NCBI RefSeq assembly: GCF_038789205.1
Contig: NZ_CP128355.1
Coordinates: 372,001-436,000 of the forward strand
Length of the DNA stretch: 64,000 nt
Source of the DNA: Staphylococcus hsinchuensis
GTDB lineage: Bacteria; Bacillota; Bacilli; Staphylococcales; Staphylococcaceae
Direction: 5' to 3'
Positions 29,178 through 38,074 of this stretch are shown here, piece by piece. The stretch's first letter is position 1, and the number at the start of each line of letters is the position of its first letter. Both the position numbers and the translations under genes were made by a program. Under the pieces are notes generated by a model that was given only the letters and a program-made list of their open reading frames with translations, was not told the DNA's origin and searched no databases.

Positions 29178-30542
29178 TTAACTTTCATCCTCAGCAGTAT
29201 GCTTTTTATATTGTCTGTACATCAGTGCGAGTAACAAGAACCATAACGGCGCACATATTACTCCGATACGCGTTTCAGGATTGACTAATAACACACCAAA
29301 GATAAATATAAAGAATGCGATAATACACAATGCCATCAATTTACCGCCTGGTAGTTTATATTTGCTTTTCTTGTGTAAGTCAGGCTGTGATTTAGCATAA
29401 CGATAATATGCAAAAATAATCAATGTCCAAATTACAATATTTAATACCGTAGAAATTGTACTAATATAAACGAATACGGTCGTTGCATTTGGAATGAAAT
29501 AATTTAATAGTACTGCAATTAATAAACATGATGATGTAGCTATAATTGCTGTAAGCGGAACACCTTTCTTGTTAGTAACTTGAAATTTCGGTGGCGCTTG
29601 CTTTCTGTCAGCTAGTCCAAATAATGTTCTACTATTCGCGAAGATACCACTATTACAAGCTGACGCTGCAGCTGTTAACACTACAAAATTGATTAATCCT
29701 GCTGCAAATGGAATACCAATTAATGAAAATAATTTTACGAATGGACTGCCATCTGGATCTAACTTATTCCAAGGAACGATTGAGATGATAACAGCAATCG
29801 CACCTACATAAAATATTAAGATTCTAAATGGCACATTATTAATTGCTTTTGGAATTGTTTTATGTGGATTTTGCGTTTCTCCAGCAGTAATCCCAATCAT
29901 TTCAATTCCAACAAATGAGAATATGGCCATTTGGAATGACATAAAGAAGCCTGATGCACCGTTAGGGAACATGCCACCATGACTATAAATATTAGTCAAA
30001 CTTGCATGTCCGTAAGATGTCTTATAAGCCATAACAATCATTACAATCCCAACTGCAATGAGTGCTAATATCGTACCAACCTTGATTAATGCAAACCAGA
30101 ACTCTAATTCCCCGAATAACTTTGTGCTAAGTAAGTTGAAAGACATTAATAGAAGTACACAGGCTAGTGCTGTTAACCAGTTCGGTATTTGAGGAAACCA
30201 AAATGAAACGTATTTTGCAACTGCTGTTACCTCAGCCATACCAGACACAATCCACGTTAACCAATAAGTCCAACCTGTAATAAATCCAGCTAACGACCCA
30301 ACATACTTATGTGTAATATCTGCAAATGAGTTAAAATCCGTGTTGGATAATAACATTTCCCCCATAGCTCTCATAAACATGAATAATACAAAACCAACTA
30401 TAATATATGTAAGTAAAATAGACGGCCCTGCTAAATGAATCGACTGTCCTGCTCCTAAAAATAATCCAGTACCAATGGCACCACCAATGGCAATTAACTG
30501 TATGTGTCGATTACTTAACTCTCTCTTTAATTGTTTCGACAT
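29178..30542 (-). CDS. APC-family amino acid permease (CycA/AapA-like)
   Basis: A 454-residue amino acid:proton symporter with twelve predicted membrane segments. N-terminal LIAIGGAIGTGLFLGAGQSI and the family's GETQNPHKTIPKAI loop are diagnostic of the amino acid transporter (AAT) branch. Overall pattern resembles D-serine/D-alanine/glycine permeases (CycA, AapA); proline or lysine are alternatives. It lies 13 bases after a 57-codon ORF, and both appear to be driven by the promoter at 30792-30819 with a palindromic element next to its -10 box. Confidence 0.83.
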   Translation of the reverse strand: MSKQLKRELSNRHIQLIAIGGAIGTGLFLGAGQSIHLAGPSILLTYIIVGFVLFMFMRAMGEMLLSNTDFNSFADITHKYVGSLAGFITGWTYWLTWIVSGMAEVTAVAKYVSFWFPQIPNWLTALACVLLLMSFNLLSTKLFGELEFWFALIKVGTILALIAVGIVMIVMAYKTSYGHASLTNIYSHGGMFPNGASGFFMSFQMAIFSFVGIEMIGITAGETQNPHKTIPKAINNVPFRILIFYVGAIAVIISIVPWNKLDPDGSPFVKLFSLIGIPFAAGLINFVVLTAAASACNSGIFANSRTLFGLADRKQAPPKFQVTNKKGVPLTAIIATSSCLLIAVLLNYFIPNATTVFVYISTISTVLNIVIWTLIIFAYYRYAKSQPDLHKKSKYKLPGGKLMALCIIAFFIFIFGVLLVNPETRIGVICAPLWFLLLALMYRQYKKHTAEDES

Positions 30543-30554
30543 CGTTTCTACCCC

Positions 30555-30728
30555 TTAATTTTTATTTAAAGCCCTTTCATAACTTACATCTTTCCCCGAA
30601 TCGTTTAATATTAACCTTAAATTTTCTTCTGTAACCTCCTCTGAATTCGTAAACAATGCATCATAACTACATTTAGCACGATTTTTATTTTTTTGAAACT
30701 GTTTTATTTTATCGACAAAATAATTCAT
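30555..30728 (-). CDS. Small ORF upstream of permease gene
   Basis: A 57-codon frame beginning MNYFVDKIKQFQKNKNRAKC and ending VSYERALNKN, lying 13 bases before the permease start. It is charged and predicted helical, with no domain recognised. The start is uncertain: two ATGs in a row (30731, 30728) have no close ribosome site. An AAAGGGGA lies about 22 bases further upstream, too far unless a structure brings it closer. It could be a real small cytoplasmic protein, a leader ORF affecting permease expression, or a remnant. Confidence 0.4.
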   Translation of the reverse strand: MNYFVDKIKQFQKNKNRAKCSYDALFTNSEEVTEENLRLILNDSGKDVSYERALNKN

Positions 30729-30770
30729 CATAAAGCTATAAAAATATAAAAATCCCCTTTAATAAATTGT

Positions 30771-30819
30771 TTGTATTGCAAAATACAATAAAGTATAAGG
30801 CAATTGAACAATCTACCAA
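30771..30819 (-). promoter_or_regulatory. Promoter with palindromic operator for permease unit
   Basis: On the minus strand, -35 TTGGTA (30814-30819) and -10 TATACT (30792-30797) are spaced by 16 bases. Immediately downstream is the inverted repeat TTGTATT-GCAA-AATACAA (30771-30788), where a repressor would block initiation. The regulator is not known. Confidence 0.5.
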
Positions 30820-30851
30820 AGGGGGAAATCTTTATAGAATAGTGAACTGAC

Positions 30852-31634
30852 TTAGTATTTATTGTTGTTAATAAACTGTAGTACATCTCCAGTCATAGCC
30901 ACAGCGTTATTTGTTTGTCCATCAACGCCACCATGATGAAGACCGATTAATTGGTTATTACTATTAAATACAGGAGAACCTGAATTTCCTCCAAACGTAC
31001 TTGCACCATATGTTAATTCTGTGCCTTGATTTTCAATAATCTTACCTTTACTTTCCCACATCGTAGCCATTGGTTTATCACCTGGATAACCAGTAACAGT
31101 CATAGCATCGCCCTTGCTAGCAGTTGAAGCATCTTGAATTGAAGCTGGTTGTACCACGTCACCTAAAGATTGACCTTTAGAATTTTTATTAAAGTGTACA
31201 AGCACTAAATCTGAATCACCTGGATAAGCTTGCACGTCTTTCTCAGTGAATTTTCCATATGGGTATGTAGCACTATCTTTAGCTGCAGGTGCGAAAGTCA
31301 AATTATCTGAAAGATTCGCTACGTGTTTATTTGTTAACACTGTATTGTCATCTATTACGACACCTGAAGCAATGTTTTGTCCTGCGTTAATAAAACCAAT
31401 TGATTGATAATGTCCTGATGTTGTATTCGTAATTTGATGACGATCTTCGTTCGGTAAAATAACTTCATTGATAACTTGTGGTGTTTGCTCAGTATCATTT
31501 GTCTTTTGTTGTGTTTGTGTCGATTGTTGTTGCGTATCTTGTGAATTTGTTTCTGCATGTGCTGAAGCGTTATTTGCGGCTAACGGCAATAATAAAGTTA
31601 ACGAGCATGTAAGACCCGCAAGCGTTTTTTTCAT
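30852..31634 (-). CDS. Secreted V8-like glutamyl endopeptidase
   Basis: A 260-residue chymotrypsin-fold serine protease of the SspA/GseA family, which cuts after glutamate. A signal peptide (about residues 1-27, ending SAHA) is followed by a Q/T-rich propeptide. The mature enzyme probably starts at Val58 in NEVILPNEDRHQI, as in V8 protease. The catalytic triad is His104 (LTNKHVA), Asp142 (GDSDLVLVH) and Ser218 (GGNSGSPVF). The specificity region VTGYPGDKPMATMWESKG is intact. The C-terminal D/P repeats of S. aureus SspA are missing, and no sspB or sspC gene follows, so processing must differ from the sspABC system. Zymogen activation would need another protease. Confidence 0.9.
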   Translation of the reverse strand: MKKTLAGLTCSLTLLLPLAANNASAHAETNSQDTQQQSTQTQQKTNDTEQTPQVINEVILPNEDRHQITNTTSGHYQSIGFINAGQNIASGVVIDDNTVLTNKHVANLSDNLTFAPAAKDSATYPYGKFTEKDVQAYPGDSDLVLVHFNKNSKGQSLGDVVQPASIQDASTASKGDAMTVTGYPGDKPMATMWESKGKIIENQGTELTYGASTFGGNSGSPVFNSNNQLIGLHHGGVDGQTNNAVAMTGDVLQFINNNKY

Positions 31635-31721
31635 AATGTTTCTAAACCTCCACTAAAATTGTTTTATGATTTAAATTTATAGAAAAACCTAAAATTAATC
31701 AAATATAAATTGTAAACTGAT

Positions 31722-32591
31722 CTATCCACGAGGGAAATCAGTTATAATTTGTTGCATCGAACGACGTACACTACTATCATACATCGCACCAAATTTAACT
31801 AAATGCACCATCAATAAATATAATCTGTAAAATTCTAAACGTTTTTGTGCACCATCTCCCAATGGAAAGTGTTTATCATATGTCTCGTAGAATGATTCTG
31901 TAAAGCCTCCGAACACAGTTGTAATACCTAGATCAAACTCTCTATCACCATAAAATGGGGCTGGATCGAATAACGCTGGAGAGCCATCATTTAGGAACAT
32001 ATAATTCCCTCCCCATAAATCACCATGTAAGAGTGAGGGTTTACTACGTTTATTACTTAATTCTTCAACAATTCGTGAGCGTACTTGTTCGTACGTTTCT
32101 ACATCAACATCTGCCCACAAGCCTTTTCTAACCAATTCATCGCGCAAATGGTCTAATCGACGTTCAACAAATAATGTTACCCATGATTCAGTCCACGTAT
32201 TATCAAATGAAATATCGCCACCTTCATGTGGTAAATCAAATCCGAACTTATTATCAGGTTGTTGCACGCTATGTAGCTTCGCGACAAGTTCCCCTAATGC
32301 TTCTTGGCTCCCGGTCGTACCTTCTTCTAAGAAAGTTAATAATAAATAGGCATCTTCGTTGATCTCTCCACTTTTTATGACACGAGGTGCAGTGATATTT
32401 GCTTTCTCAAACAGTTCCAAACCTGCTATTTCAACATCGTAGAAAGATGATTTTCTCTGACGTTGTACGAGTAGAAAGTATGTTTCATCTGATGTGTTAA
32501 CTTTAAATGCTTCATTGACATCACCACCAGCTACTGGCCTAATCGATTTAATATTATTTAATGGAAGTTGTTCTTCCCATAATTGTGCCAT
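31722..32591 (-). CDS. Fructosamine kinase family protein
   Basis: A 289-residue small-molecule kinase of the fructosamine-3-kinase family, with an aminoglycoside-phosphotransferase-like fold. Motifs: the nucleotide loop AGGDVNEAFKV, the catalytic loop SLLHGDLWGGNYMF, and FDPAPFYGDREFDLGITT with the metal-binding aspartate. Members phosphorylate glycated amines, sugars or amino sugars, helping remove glycation products. The ATG at 32591 (MAQLWEEQ) lies six bases after AAGGA. Single-gene unit, divergent from pyrD with a repeat element between. Confidence 0.88.
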   Translation of the reverse strand: MAQLWEEQLPLNNIKSIRPVAGGDVNEAFKVNTSDETYFLLVQRQRKSSFYDVEIAGLELFEKANITAPRVIKSGEINEDAYLLLTFLEEGTTGSQEALGELVAKLHSVQQPDNKFGFDLPHEGGDISFDNTWTESWVTLFVERRLDHLRDELVRKGLWADVDVETYEQVRSRIVEELSNKRSKPSLLHGDLWGGNYMFLNDGSPALFDPAPFYGDREFDLGITTVFGGFTESFYETYDKHFPLGDGAQKRLEFYRLYLLMVHLVKFGAMYDSSVRRSMQQIITDFPRG

Positions 32592-32736
32592 TAACATTCC
32601 TTCATCATTGGATATCTAACATATTGTTATATTTCCTTATTTTCGAAAATTAATCTTCACATACATATTTAATCACTAATTTCCGCTAGGCATAATCTAT
32701 AGAAAATGCTAGTCTAATAGAGGTAAATAAAACAAA

Positions 32737-32901
32737 TTGAGTCTGAGACAAAAATAAGTTTTTCAGACACTTTATCAAGTTGGCAGTAGATGTCTGAATT
32801 GAAAATGCGCTTATAACAAGCTTTTTTTAATCCTAGTCATACTTGCCGGGGTGGGACTACGAAATCTTTATTAGAAAATTCGATTTCTGTCCCACTCCCA
32901 A
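32737..32901. repeat. Dispersed intergenic repeat, copy C (expanded)
   Basis: Starts with the hairpin-like GAGTCTGAGACA part and ends with the conserved tract GACTACGAAATCTTTATTAG plus AAAATTCGATTTCTGTCCC. It is longer than the other copies because about 80 bases, including CTTGCCGGGGTGGGAC, lie between. That last phrase is also found in the dispersed repeats of S. aureus. It fills most of the 32592-32941 gap between divergent genes. Confidence 0.75.
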
Positions 32902-32941
32902 TCATGATTAACAAAAAATTTCAACGACGGAGTTGACTGTT

Positions 32942-34009
32942 ATGTATAAAATCATCAAACCTTTTTTATTTAAATATGAACCTGAACAAGCACATGGTAA
33001 AACTTTAGATGCTTTAAAATTTGTCCAACATTATTCACAACTCTTACCATTAATTAAAAAAATGTACCACTATGACCATCCGAGTTTACAACAAAATTTA
33101 AATAACATTGAGTTTCGTAACCCTATTGGATTGGCAGCGGGATTCGATAAATCATGTGAAGTGCCTAAAGCTTTGGAAAACGCTGGTTTCGGCGCAATAG
33201 AATTAGGCGGTATCACACCAAAACCTCAACATGGGAACCCTAAACCAAGAATGTTCCGTCTCGTAGAAGACCAAGCGCTTATCAACCGTATGGGCTTTAA
33301 CAACTTAGGAATGAATAAAGCGTTAAGTAATTTACGTAAATACCACTATGACATCCCAGTCGGATTAAATGTCGGCGTAAATAAAGTTACACCTTACGAA
33401 GAGCGTTATCAAGATTACATTAAAGTAATGGAGACGTTTAAACACGATGTAACCTTCTTTACTGTTAATATTAGTTCACCTAATACAGAAAATCTTCAAA
33501 AGTTCCATGATAAAAGTGAATTCTCACAACTATGTGAAGCCATTCAGAACTTCAGACAAAGAACAGAACTTTCTGTTCCAATCTTTATTAAGTTAACTTC
33601 AGACTTAAAACTTGAAGATCTAGGACGTATGCTCGACCATATCGTCGAAACATTTGATGGTATCATATTGGCCAATACAACTCAGCAACGAGACGGTTTA
33701 AGCTCTGATCATCGCCAAGAATCTGGTGGGCTTAGTGGTAAACCTCTATTTGAACGTAATTTAAAAATGATAAATTACGCGTACAAATATACAAAAGGCC
33801 AATTCTTAATCATTGGTACTGGTGGTATTTTCACTAGTGAAGACGTAATAAAAATGTTAAGAAACGGTGCATCACTTGTGCAAATATATAGTTCTCTCGT
33901 TTATGAAGGACCTGGTTTAACTAAAAAATTAAATAAATCACTTGCACAATATTTAGAGTCAAACGGATACCAAAATGTTAGCGAAATTATCGGTCTAGAT
34001 GTTGAGTAA
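32942..34009 (+). CDS. pyrD: Dihydroorotate dehydrogenase (quinone), class 2
   Basis: A 355-residue, FMN-containing, membrane-associated enzyme oxidising dihydroorotate to orotate in pyrimidine synthesis. Class 2 features: the N-terminal helical extension (about residues 1-45) for membrane and quinone contact, NPIGLAAGFDKSCE, NRMGFNN, VNISSPNTENLQ with the catalytic serine region, and IGTGGIFTSEDV for FMN phosphate. The ATG at 32942 follows GGAG at nine bases. It lies away from the pyr operon, as in S. aureus. A usp-type gene follows 68 bases later on the same strand. Confidence 0.95.
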   Translation: MYKIIKPFLFKYEPEQAHGKTLDALKFVQHYSQLLPLIKKMYHYDHPSLQQNLNNIEFRNPIGLAAGFDKSCEVPKALENAGFGAIELGGITPKPQHGNPKPRMFRLVEDQALINRMGFNNLGMNKALSNLRKYHYDIPVGLNVGVNKVTPYEERYQDYIKVMETFKHDVTFFTVNISSPNTENLQKFHDKSEFSQLCEAIQNFRQRTELSVPIFIKLTSDLKLEDLGRMLDHIVETFDGIILANTTQQRDGLSSDHRQESGGLSGKPLFERNLKMINYAYKYTKGQFLIIGTGGIFTSEDVIKMLRNGASLVQIYSSLVYEGPGLTKKLNKSLAQYLESNGYQNVSEIIGLDVE

Positions 34010-34077
34010 TAACTTGAATCAATTTTCTCTCACAGTTAACAACGTTGCGTTATAATAGAACTAAAGGAGGTCATCGT

Positions 34078-34500
34078 ATGTATGAAAATATATTACTAGC
34101 CTATGATTTCGATAATAAGTTCAATAACGTCCCTGCAGAGCTTGAACGTCTCACTTCAGCCTCTGACGACTCACAAATTACTATATTTAATGTTATAAGT
34201 GAGAGTGAATTAGAAACATCTGTACGCTATAAAAATGTACATTTCGAAGAGCTTGTTGAAGAGAAAAAAGAACAGCTCAAACCTTTTATTGACGAATTAA
34301 AATCTCGTGATTTAAATGTCTCAGTTAAATTCAAATCAGGTTATATTAAGCAATCTATTTTAGAAGAAATTAACGAAAACAATTACGATGTCATTGTGAT
34401 GAGTAATAAACGCGCACGTCCCAATATAAAAAATGTACTGGGTAATGTAACACATAAAATTGCAAATAGTGCTAACATCCCAGTACTTATCATTAAATAA
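34078..34500 (+). CDS. Universal stress protein family
   Basis: A 140-residue UspA-family cytoplasmic protein. It starts MYENILLAYDFDNKF with the usual N-terminal strand and aspartate. It ends with NVLGNVTHKIANSANIPVLII, close to the ATP-binding G-2x-G-9x-G-S/T/N pattern (GNVTHKIANSANIP). The first half of that pattern is altered, so ATP binding is uncertain. An AAAGGAGG lies seven bases before ATG 34078; the frame's longer N-terminus has no ribosome site. A terminator at 34513-34542 follows. Role: stress survival, not more specific. Confidence 0.85.
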   Translation: MYENILLAYDFDNKFNNVPAELERLTSASDDSQITIFNVISESELETSVRYKNVHFEELVEEKKEQLKPFIDELKSRDLNVSVKFKSGYIKQSILEEINENNYDVIVMSNKRARPNIKNVLGNVTHKIANSANIPVLIIK

Positions 34501-34512
34501 CACTCAGTGAAT

Positions 34513-34542
34513 AACTCAATTTGTCTTACGGCAAATTGAGTT
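34513..34542. terminator. Bidirectional terminator
   Basis: AACTCAATTTG and CAAATTGAGTT form an 11-bp stem followed by a T-rich run. It lies between the usp gene and the convergent VOC gene. Confidence 0.85.
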
Positions 34543-34551
34543 TTATTTTGA

Positions 34552-34932
34552 TTACATTGCAATCACATTAAATAAATGCTCATCAACATCACTAAATAAG
34601 CCGCCATAGAAACCTTCGTGTACAGTTCCTTTCTCTAATACTTTACCACCCGCACGTTCTACAAGTTCTAACAATTCATCTACTTGTTCGTTTGTTTTAA
34701 CTGAAATTGAAACGAGTGCTTCATTTTTACCGATTTCATTTAAACGTGCTACTTTTTCAAATTGACTTTGTTCGATCAGCATTATCACTTTGTTATCTAC
34801 CGTCTCAATGCCTCTCATTTTATCGATTACGCCTTCTTGTTTCTTAATTGTAAAACCAATTTCCTCAAAAAACTTTTCACTCGCCTCTAAATCTTTTACA
34901 GGTAAGTTAAGCCAAGCTGATTGTATTTCCAT
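34552..34932 (-). CDS. VOC/glyoxalase superfamily protein
   Basis: A 126-residue single-domain protein of the vicinal-oxygen-chelate superfamily. It has the N-terminal strand WLNLPVKDLEASEKFFEEIGF, the middle MLIEQSQFEKV, and the C-terminal DVDEHLFNVIAM with the usual late acidic residue. Such PhnB/glyoxalase-like proteins may be lyases, dioxygenases or drug-binding proteins. Position of metal ligands is not typical enough to assign activity. ATG at 34932 has AGTGGTG six bases upstream; a TTG at 34950 is within that region. Confidence 0.8.
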   Translation of the reverse strand: MEIQSAWLNLPVKDLEASEKFFEEIGFTIKKQEGVIDKMRGIETVDNKVIMLIEQSQFEKVARLNEIGKNEALVSISVKTNEQVDELLELVERAGGKVLEKGTVHEGFYGGLFSDVDEHLFNVIAM

Positions 34933-35187
34933 TTGATTCACCACTTTCAATTTAATTTAGTTATACTCAGTAAAACATATTTCTGTACACTAATCATATA
35001 AAAACTAAAGATATAGAGTTATTCATTTAGCTTATTTATAAAATTACAGAAGACACGTTACCGTTTTAAAGCAAAAAAATAAAAGAAATTTCAGAATTAT
35101 CTAAAATCTATAGTGAAAATGTGTTATGATATGAATTATATTTTTACTCATGTTAGTGAATTGCAATTTTTATGGGAGAGGTTTAAA

Positions 35188-36615
35188 GTGACAAATTTTA
35201 TGCAAAAGATATTTACCAAAGAAGATCCTTCCGTTTATAAAGGGAAAGACGCACACTTAGATCGTACTTTACACGTTAAGGATTTTATTTCTTTAGGTGT
35301 GGGTACAATTGTTTCAACATCTATCTTCACATTACCGGGGGTTGTTGCAGCTGATCATACAGGTCCTGCTGTAGCATTATCCTTCATTTTCGCAGCGATT
35401 GTTGCTGCACTCGTTTCGTTTGCATATGCTGAGATGTCATCATCCATGCCGTATGCTGGATCCGCATATTCTTGGATCAATGTATTATTTGGGGAAGTGT
35501 TTGGCTGGATTGCAGGTTGGGCATTATTAGCCGAGTATTTTATAGCTGTGGCATTTGTAGCATCTGGATTTTCCGCAAACTTACGAGGTTTGATATCGCC
35601 ATTAGGTATCAAATTACCTAAGTCATTAGCAAATACTTTTGGGACAGATGGTGGTGTCATCGACATTACTGCCGCAATCGTTATTATTTTAACGGGATTA
35701 TTATTAGCTAAAGGGACAACTTCTACAGCTCGTATCGAAAATATTCTCGTAGTACTTAAAGTATTAGCAGTTTTATTATTTATCGTTGTAGGTTTAACAG
35801 TGATTAATATAAATAACTACGTGCCATTTATACCTGAACACCGTATGACGAAAGCAGGATCATTTGGTGGATGGCAAGGTATATACGCTGGGGTTTCAAT
35901 GATTTTCTTAGCGTATATCGGATTTGACTCAATTGCTGCAAACTCTGCAGAAGCTGTAAATCCGCAAAAAACAATGCCTAGAGGTATTTTAGGTTCACTA
36001 GCAATTGCGGTCATACTATTTGTTGCCGTGGCACTCGTGCTCGTTGGGATGTTTAAATACTCAGACTATGCTGGAAACGCAGAACCAGTAGGTTGGGCTT
36101 TACGACAAAGTGGCTTTGGCGTTGTTGCCGCAATTGTTCAAGCAATCTCAGTCATCGGTATGTTTACCGCACTTATAGGTATGATGATGGCAGGTTCTCG
36201 TCTGTTGTACTCATTCGGTCGTGATGGCTTATTACCTTCTTGGTTAGGTGGTTTAAATAAAAATAACTTACCTAACAGATCATTAGTCATATTAACAATC
36301 ATTGCAGTAATCATCGGATCAATGTTCCCGTTCTCATTCTTAGCACAACTTATTTCAGCAGGAACACTTGTGGCGTTTATGTTTGTATCTATTGCAATGT
36401 TTGCTTTAAGACCAAGACAAGGGAAAGATTTACCCGTTCCACAATTTAAAATGCCACTCTATCCAGTGTTACCAATTATTTCGTTTATCTGTGTAGCGGT
36501 TGTATTTTGGGGATTAAGTGGAGAAGCAAAACTTTACACCCTTATTTGGTTCATATTTGGACTATTAATATATTTCATTTACGGTGTAAGACATTCAAAA
36601 AAACATAAAGCATAA
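35188..36615 (+). CDS. APC-family permease (cationic amino acid type)
   Basis: A 475-residue permease with about twelve membrane segments. The N-terminal cytoplasmic stretch (KDAHLDRTLHVKDFISLGVG) followed by IVSTSIFTLPGVVAADHTGP, and the loop EAVNPQKTMPRGILG, place it in the cationic amino acid transporter branch (YfnA-like). The start is most likely GTG at 35188, six bases after GGAGAGG; an upstream ATG at 35113 lies in AT-rich sequence without a ribosome site. A terminator at 36624-36653 follows directly. Confidence 0.83.
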   Translation: MTNFMQKIFTKEDPSVYKGKDAHLDRTLHVKDFISLGVGTIVSTSIFTLPGVVAADHTGPAVALSFIFAAIVAALVSFAYAEMSSSMPYAGSAYSWINVLFGEVFGWIAGWALLAEYFIAVAFVASGFSANLRGLISPLGIKLPKSLANTFGTDGGVIDITAAIVIILTGLLLAKGTTSTARIENILVVLKVLAVLLFIVVGLTVININNYVPFIPEHRMTKAGSFGGWQGIYAGVSMIFLAYIGFDSIAANSAEAVNPQKTMPRGILGSLAIAVILFVAVALVLVGMFKYSDYAGNAEPVGWALRQSGFGVVAAIVQAISVIGMFTALIGMMMAGSRLLYSFGRDGLLPSWLGGLNKNNLPNRSLVILTIIAVIIGSMFPFSFLAQLISAGTLVAFMFVSIAMFALRPRQGKDLPVPQFKMPLYPVLPIISFICVAVVFWGLSGEAKLYTLIWFIFGLLIYFIYGVRHSKKHKA

Positions 36616-36623
36616 GGTTATGT

Positions 36624-36653
36624 AAAAGAGTGAGATAGTAATCTCACTCTTTT
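36624..36653 (+). terminator. Terminator after permease
   Basis: AAAAGAGTGAGAT and ATCTCACTCTTTT form a 13-bp stem with a 4-base loop and T run, nine bases beyond the stop. Confidence 0.9.
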
Positions 36654-36761
36654 TTGTATTACTAAAATCAGCTTTCTGATTTCTAGCTTATTGATATATA
36701 CTTAATACAATTATTGATACAATGGCGGAGGTTCGCATTTTAAAACTAGGAGCGTGATTGA

Positions 36762-37235
36762 ATGTCTAACGAATTTATTTACAGAAATACAGTCCAACCT
36801 AATTGGATTGATCATAACAACCATATGCACGATGCACAGTATTACTCAGTTTTTAGTGATGCAGTCGTGGATTTCTTCCGATCTATAGATTTTTCAATTT
36901 CCTATAGACAAAACCAAGAAATTACAATTTTTAGTATAGAGGCTCATGTCTCTTTCCTAAATGAATTACTACTAAATGAAACATTTTATATTAAGTCTCA
37001 TTTATATGATTACGATGAGAAACGAGTACATTTATTTTTAACGATGTATAATGAACACGATGAACGGGCTGCAACTTATGAAGTGATGATGATGGCTGTT
37101 AATAATCGTACACGCCGCAGTGCTACTTTCCCAGATGAAATATATGAAAAAATTATTAATTATTATAATCAACAACCGGATTTTGAAATTCCTAAACAAT
37201 TAGGACATATTATAGGAATACCGAGAAACAAATAA
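36762..37235 (+). CDS. Hotdog-fold acyl-CoA thioesterase
   Basis: A 157-residue thioesterase of the 4-hydroxybenzoyl-CoA type. It has the active-site stretch QPNWIDHNNHMHDAQYYSVFSDA (catalytic Asp/Asn region near residues 16-22) and the later strands SIEAHVSFLNELLL and VHLFLTMYNEH. It resembles betainyl-CoA thioesterases linked to carnitine use in other bacteria, but no carnitine genes are beside it, so the substrate is unknown. AGGAG lies nine bases before the ATG. Confidence 0.85.
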   Translation: MSNEFIYRNTVQPNWIDHNNHMHDAQYYSVFSDAVVDFFRSIDFSISYRQNQEITIFSIEAHVSFLNELLLNETFYIKSHLYDYDEKRVHLFLTMYNEHDERAATYEVMMMAVNNRTRRSATFPDEIYEKIINYYNQQPDFEIPKQLGHIIGIPRNK

Positions 37236-37361
37236 ACCACTTCAAAATGATCTTTGTCATACTTTGGCCCTATCATTAAGAAAATAACTTCCAAAATTTG
37301 ATAAAAGTCATTAAAATATATGAAAAGATGTAATTTCTTTAAAATAACAGGAAGTGGTTAT

Positions 37362-37982
37362 ATGAAAAGAACGGAAAAAAATAAATATGATTATGTAGAC
37401 GATAGAAAGATGGAACAACGCTATTACAATGAACGAGATCAAAGACGTGAACAACAATTAGAATATGAAAATGAAAAATCATCAAAATCCAAAAAATGGT
37501 TAACTGGTATTATCATACTACTCGTTGCTATCGTCGCAATTTGTCTCACAATTTTCTTCATGAATAAGAACGATACACAATCTAATAATCAACAACAAAC
37601 TGCTAATGAACAACAAAGCTCTAATAATCAACAGACTGGCGATAAGCAACCTAACGCATCTCAAGATTATCAACAACAAGCGCAATCTAGTGATATCAAC
37701 AATCAAATTTCAACAGCTAAAGAACAAATACAAGATAATCAAAATAGTGAAGATCTTATTAACAAAATTCAAGATAAAATCGATAATCTGAAAAGCAACG
37801 TTCAAAATGATACAGACCAACAACTCACACAAGATTTTCAACAACAAGCTGATAAATTAGAAAAAGCGAATACTGCACAACAAAACAACGAAGATCAATC
37901 TAAGGTGAACAATCTGTTAAATGATATTGATGACAAGTTATCTTCAATAAAAGATAAAATCAGCGAATACTTTGACAAGTAA
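37362..37982 (+). CDS. Single-pass membrane protein with Q/N-rich coiled extracellular part
   Basis: A 206-residue protein. An N-terminal charged cytoplasmic part (residues 1-46, many Arg/Glu/Lys) is followed by one membrane helix (about 47-68, LTGIIILLVAIVAICLTIFF). An outside part very rich in Gln and Asn comes next (70-125), then a helical C-terminus with heptad-like repeats (INKIQDKIDNLKSNV, LLNDIDDKLSSIKDKISEY). No enzymatic domain. It could tether wall polymers or act in cell-shape or wall stress, which is a guess. The ATG at 37362 follows AGGAAGTGG; a longer frame from 37320 lacks a site. Confidence 0.75.
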   Translation: MKRTEKNKYDYVDDRKMEQRYYNERDQRREQQLEYENEKSSKSKKWLTGIIILLVAIVAICLTIFFMNKNDTQSNNQQQTANEQQSSNNQQTGDKQPNASQDYQQQAQSSDINNQISTAKEQIQDNQNSEDLINKIQDKIDNLKSNVQNDTDQQLTQDFQQQADKLEKANTAQQNNEDQSKVNNLLNDIDDKLSSIKDKISEYFDK

Positions 37983-38005
37983 AATAAAAATTGCACATAA
38001 ATTAA

Positions 38006-38054
38006 AAAGGTCAGAAAGCCCAAATATTCTAAACATTTAAGCTTTCTGACCTTT
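38006..38054. terminator. Bidirectional terminator
   Basis: AAAGGTCAGAAAGC and GCTTTCTGACCTTT form a 14-bp stem around a 21-base loop between convergent genes. Confidence 0.85.
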
Positions 38055-38074
38055 ATTTATGATTCATATTGAAA

